This document shows, in pieces, positions 62,740-64,000 of a stretch of 64,000 nucleotides of DNA (positions are counted from its first letter, which is position 1; every line of letters begins with the position of its first letter). The DNA lies in the NCBI RefSeq assembly GCF_036697405.1, contig NZ_JBAHWA010000015.1, positions 1 to 64,000 of the forward strand, given 5' to 3'. The stretch is from Lysobacter sp036697405 (GTDB taxonomy: Bacteria; Pseudomonadota; Gammaproteobacteria; Xanthomonadales; Xanthomonadaceae). The translations under genes and the position numbers were made by a program. The notes under the pieces were generated by a model. That model did not search any database. It was given only the letters and a program-made list of their open reading frames with translations, and had not been told where the DNA came from.

Positions 62740-63070
62740 GATAACCGCACCGTCGCGAGGGTTGGATGTCGCGCGATGGTGCGGTTCGCCTTCGGCTCAC
62801 CACACCCTACGTTCGATGGGCGGGTGCTTCCCCGCTCAAAAAACTTCGCGGCTCACGCCGCTCCCACAGACAGCGGCGACGCCGTAGGGTGCCGGTGATA
62901 ACCGCACCGTCGCGAAGGTTGGATGCCACGCGATGGTGCGGTTCGCCTTCGGCTCACCGCACCCTACGTTCGATGGGCGGGTGCTTCCCCGCTCAAAAAA
63001 CTTCGCGGCTCACGCCGCTCCTACAGAAGGCCGCGGCGCCGTAGGTGCGGCGATCACCGCCACTTCGCGG
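62740..63070. repeat. Tandem repeat of ~157 bp containing two palindromic elements
   Basis: Unit 1 (62740-62896) and unit 2 (62897-63051) are about 93% identical by eye; a third copy is truncated after ~20 bp. Each unit holds a GATAACCGCACCGTCGCGA...GGTGCGGTTCGCC hairpin ending CACCCTAC and a TTCGCGGCTCACGCCGCTCC segment like that at 8.53 kb. It fills the gap between fadB and pilZ. Confidence 0.85.
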
Positions 63071-63121
63071 ATTCGGGCCGGACTTGGGCGCAGCACCGAA
63101 AGCCGGTCGCGATGCGGCACC

Positions 63122-63487
63122 TCACATCGTATGCGTGGCGCGATCCGCGGTCAGCGAGCCGGCCAGCAGGGCTTCGATCTTGCCCTTCACCGCGTCGCCT
63201 TCGGCGGTTTCGGCGAACTGCACGCCGATGCCGGCCGGGCGATTGCCCTGGGCGCCGGTGGGCGTGACCCAGACCACCTTGCCGGCGACCGGCAGGCGTT
63301 CGGTGGATTCGGGCAGGGTCAACAGCAGGAACACTTCGTCGCCGAGGAAATACCGCTTGGGCGTGGCGACGAAGATGCCGCCGTACTTCAGGAACGGCAT
63401 GTAGGCGCCGTACAGCGCCGCCTTGTCCTTGATCGCCAACGACAGAATGCCCTGCCTGGCTGCGCCCGCGCCTGCCGCTCCGCTCAT
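63122..63487 (-). CDS. pilZ: PilZ-domain protein (type IV pilus / c-di-GMP related)
   Basis: 121 residues from ATG 63487, whose ATGA overlaps the holB stop by 4 nt. Features include LSLAIKDKAALYGAYMPFLK, YGGIFVATPKRYFLGDEVFL and VVWVTPTGAQGNRPAGIGVQ, all characteristic of the founding PilZ protein of P. aeruginosa and Xanthomonas. That subtype lacks the RxxxR c-di-GMP-binding motif, and none is seen here. It works with FimX-like proteins and PilB in pilus assembly. The holB-pilZ adjacency is standard in this group. Confidence 0.93.
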   Translation of the reverse strand: MSGAAGAGAARQGILSLAIKDKAALYGAYMPFLKYGGIFVATPKRYFLGDEVFLLLTLPESTERLPVAGKVVWVTPTGAQGNRPAGIGVQFAETAEGDAVKGKIEALLAGSLTADRATHTM

Positions 63488-64000
63488 CCCCGATGCCCTC
63501 CAGCGGCCCGCGCGCCATCCCCGGCGCGCCAAGCCATCAACAATTCGACTACCGCCAGGTCCGCGCGCACCGTCGTCCGCAACAGATCGCGGGTGCGATT
63601 GGCGCGATCGAACCAGGCCGCCAGACTGCGCGTTCGCACCGGGTCGGTCAAGCCGGAGGCTTCGGCCAGGGCGAGATCGGCGGCATGGCGCAGACGCAGC
63701 GCGGCGTGTTCGTCGCCGACCCAGCGCTGGGCGATTTCCGACGGCGACGCATCGCCGCGCGCGAGCTTGTTCAGATCGGCGGCGACGTCGCGGCGCAGCT
63801 TCAGGCCGTCGCCCTGCAGCCACTCGTGGGCCAGGCCCGGATGGCCGCGCGCGGCCTCCAGCGCCTCGCGCGCGGCGGTCTCGGCGTGGCCGTTGGCCTT
63901 GAGCCAGGCCAGGGCCTCGTCCTGCGGCGGCAGGCGGAATTCCAGGCGCTGGCAACGGCTGCGGATGGTCGCGCTCAGGCGCAAGGGATGCGCACTGATC
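63484..64000 (-). CDS. holB: DNA polymerase III subunit delta' (3' part, start beyond window)
   Basis: The frame enters from the right edge; 172 residues are visible. It begins ISAHPLRLSATIRSRCQRLE, the sensor-2-like SRC motif of clamp-loader subunits (usually LPTIRSRC), followed by the collar domain. It is part of the clamp loader that opens the beta clamp. The N-terminal Walker region lies outside. Overlap with pilZ supports an operon. Confidence 0.92.
   Translation of the reverse strand, partial: ISAHPLRLSATIRSRCQRLEFRLPPQDEALAWLKANGHAETAAREALEAARGHPGLAHEWLQGDGLKLRRDVAADLNKLARGDASPSEIAQRWVGDEHAALRLRHAADLALAEASGLTDPVRTRSLAAWFDRANRTRDLLRTTVRADLAVVELLMAWRAGDGARAAGGHRG

Noticed and set aside
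62740..63070. CRISPR array
   Set aside because: Units are 157 bp, contiguous and palindromic, with no short repeat-spacer pattern and no cas genes.

Overview
The window is high-GC (roughly 70%) chromosomal DNA from a Lysobacter-like member of the Xanthomonadaceae. Three things support this: a close homologue of alpha-lytic protease (the classic Lysobacter enzymogenes serine protease), the xanthomonad stress operon rpoE-rseA-mucD-lepA-lepB-rnc-era-recO, and intergenic palindromic repeats of a kind common in this family. I saw no tRNA, rRNA, CRISPR array, transposase or prophage gene.

Layout. 1-4.9 kb: most of a giant SpvB/FG-GAP/YD-repeat (RHS-like) surface protein, cut by the left edge. 5-8.5 kb: PAP2 phosphatase, ispG and the divergent xseA. 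8.8-12 kb: a TPP enzyme and aldehyde dehydrogenase pair. 12.3-19 kb: a von Willebrand lipoprotein, a GAF-GAF-GGDEF-EAL cyclic-di-GMP protein, an ECF sigma factor and its probable membrane anti-sigma factor. 19-21.4 kb: a YigZ-family protein overlapping a half-size ABC exporter.

21.4-33.8 kb is the most unusual part: five secreted proteins on the minus strand plus at least two decayed relatives. All intact members end in the same ~105-residue DUF11-type domain finishing in CTVN, but their N-terminal parts differ: a CshA fibril-type pair, a second related pair, and one with a fibronectin-like region. The array shows near-identical coding tracts between non-neighbouring genes, degenerate copies of the 3' end of the neighbouring ABC gene between units, repeated 5' leaders, and one gene whose 5' end contains an out-of-frame scrap of the common C-terminal domain. 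It looks like a locus built by tandem duplication and still being reshuffled by recombination. Probable role: variable surface adhesins or matrix proteins (inference).

34-45 kb: YjbR protein, alpha-lytic-type protease, L,D-transpeptidase, AidB-like acyl-CoA dehydrogenase, FAD monooxygenase, cold-shock protein, a tightly packed nagZ-hpt-methylthioinosine phosphorylase operon (cell-wall recycling and purine salvage), a CYTH protein and a subtilisin-like protease. 45-50 kb: rlmD, a YdbL-like lipoprotein with a YdbH-like AsmA-type protein (envelope lipid transport), and a REC-Hpt phosphorelay protein. 50.4-60.4 kb: the envelope-stress and housekeeping operon, in which one unrecognised membrane protein sits between era and recO. 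60.7-64 kb: a FadB-type beta-oxidation protein, a tandem repeat block, pilZ, and the 3' part of holB at the right edge.

Most genes are housekeeping or envelope functions. The accessory character is concentrated in the RHS-like protein, the DUF11 array and the two secreted proteases.
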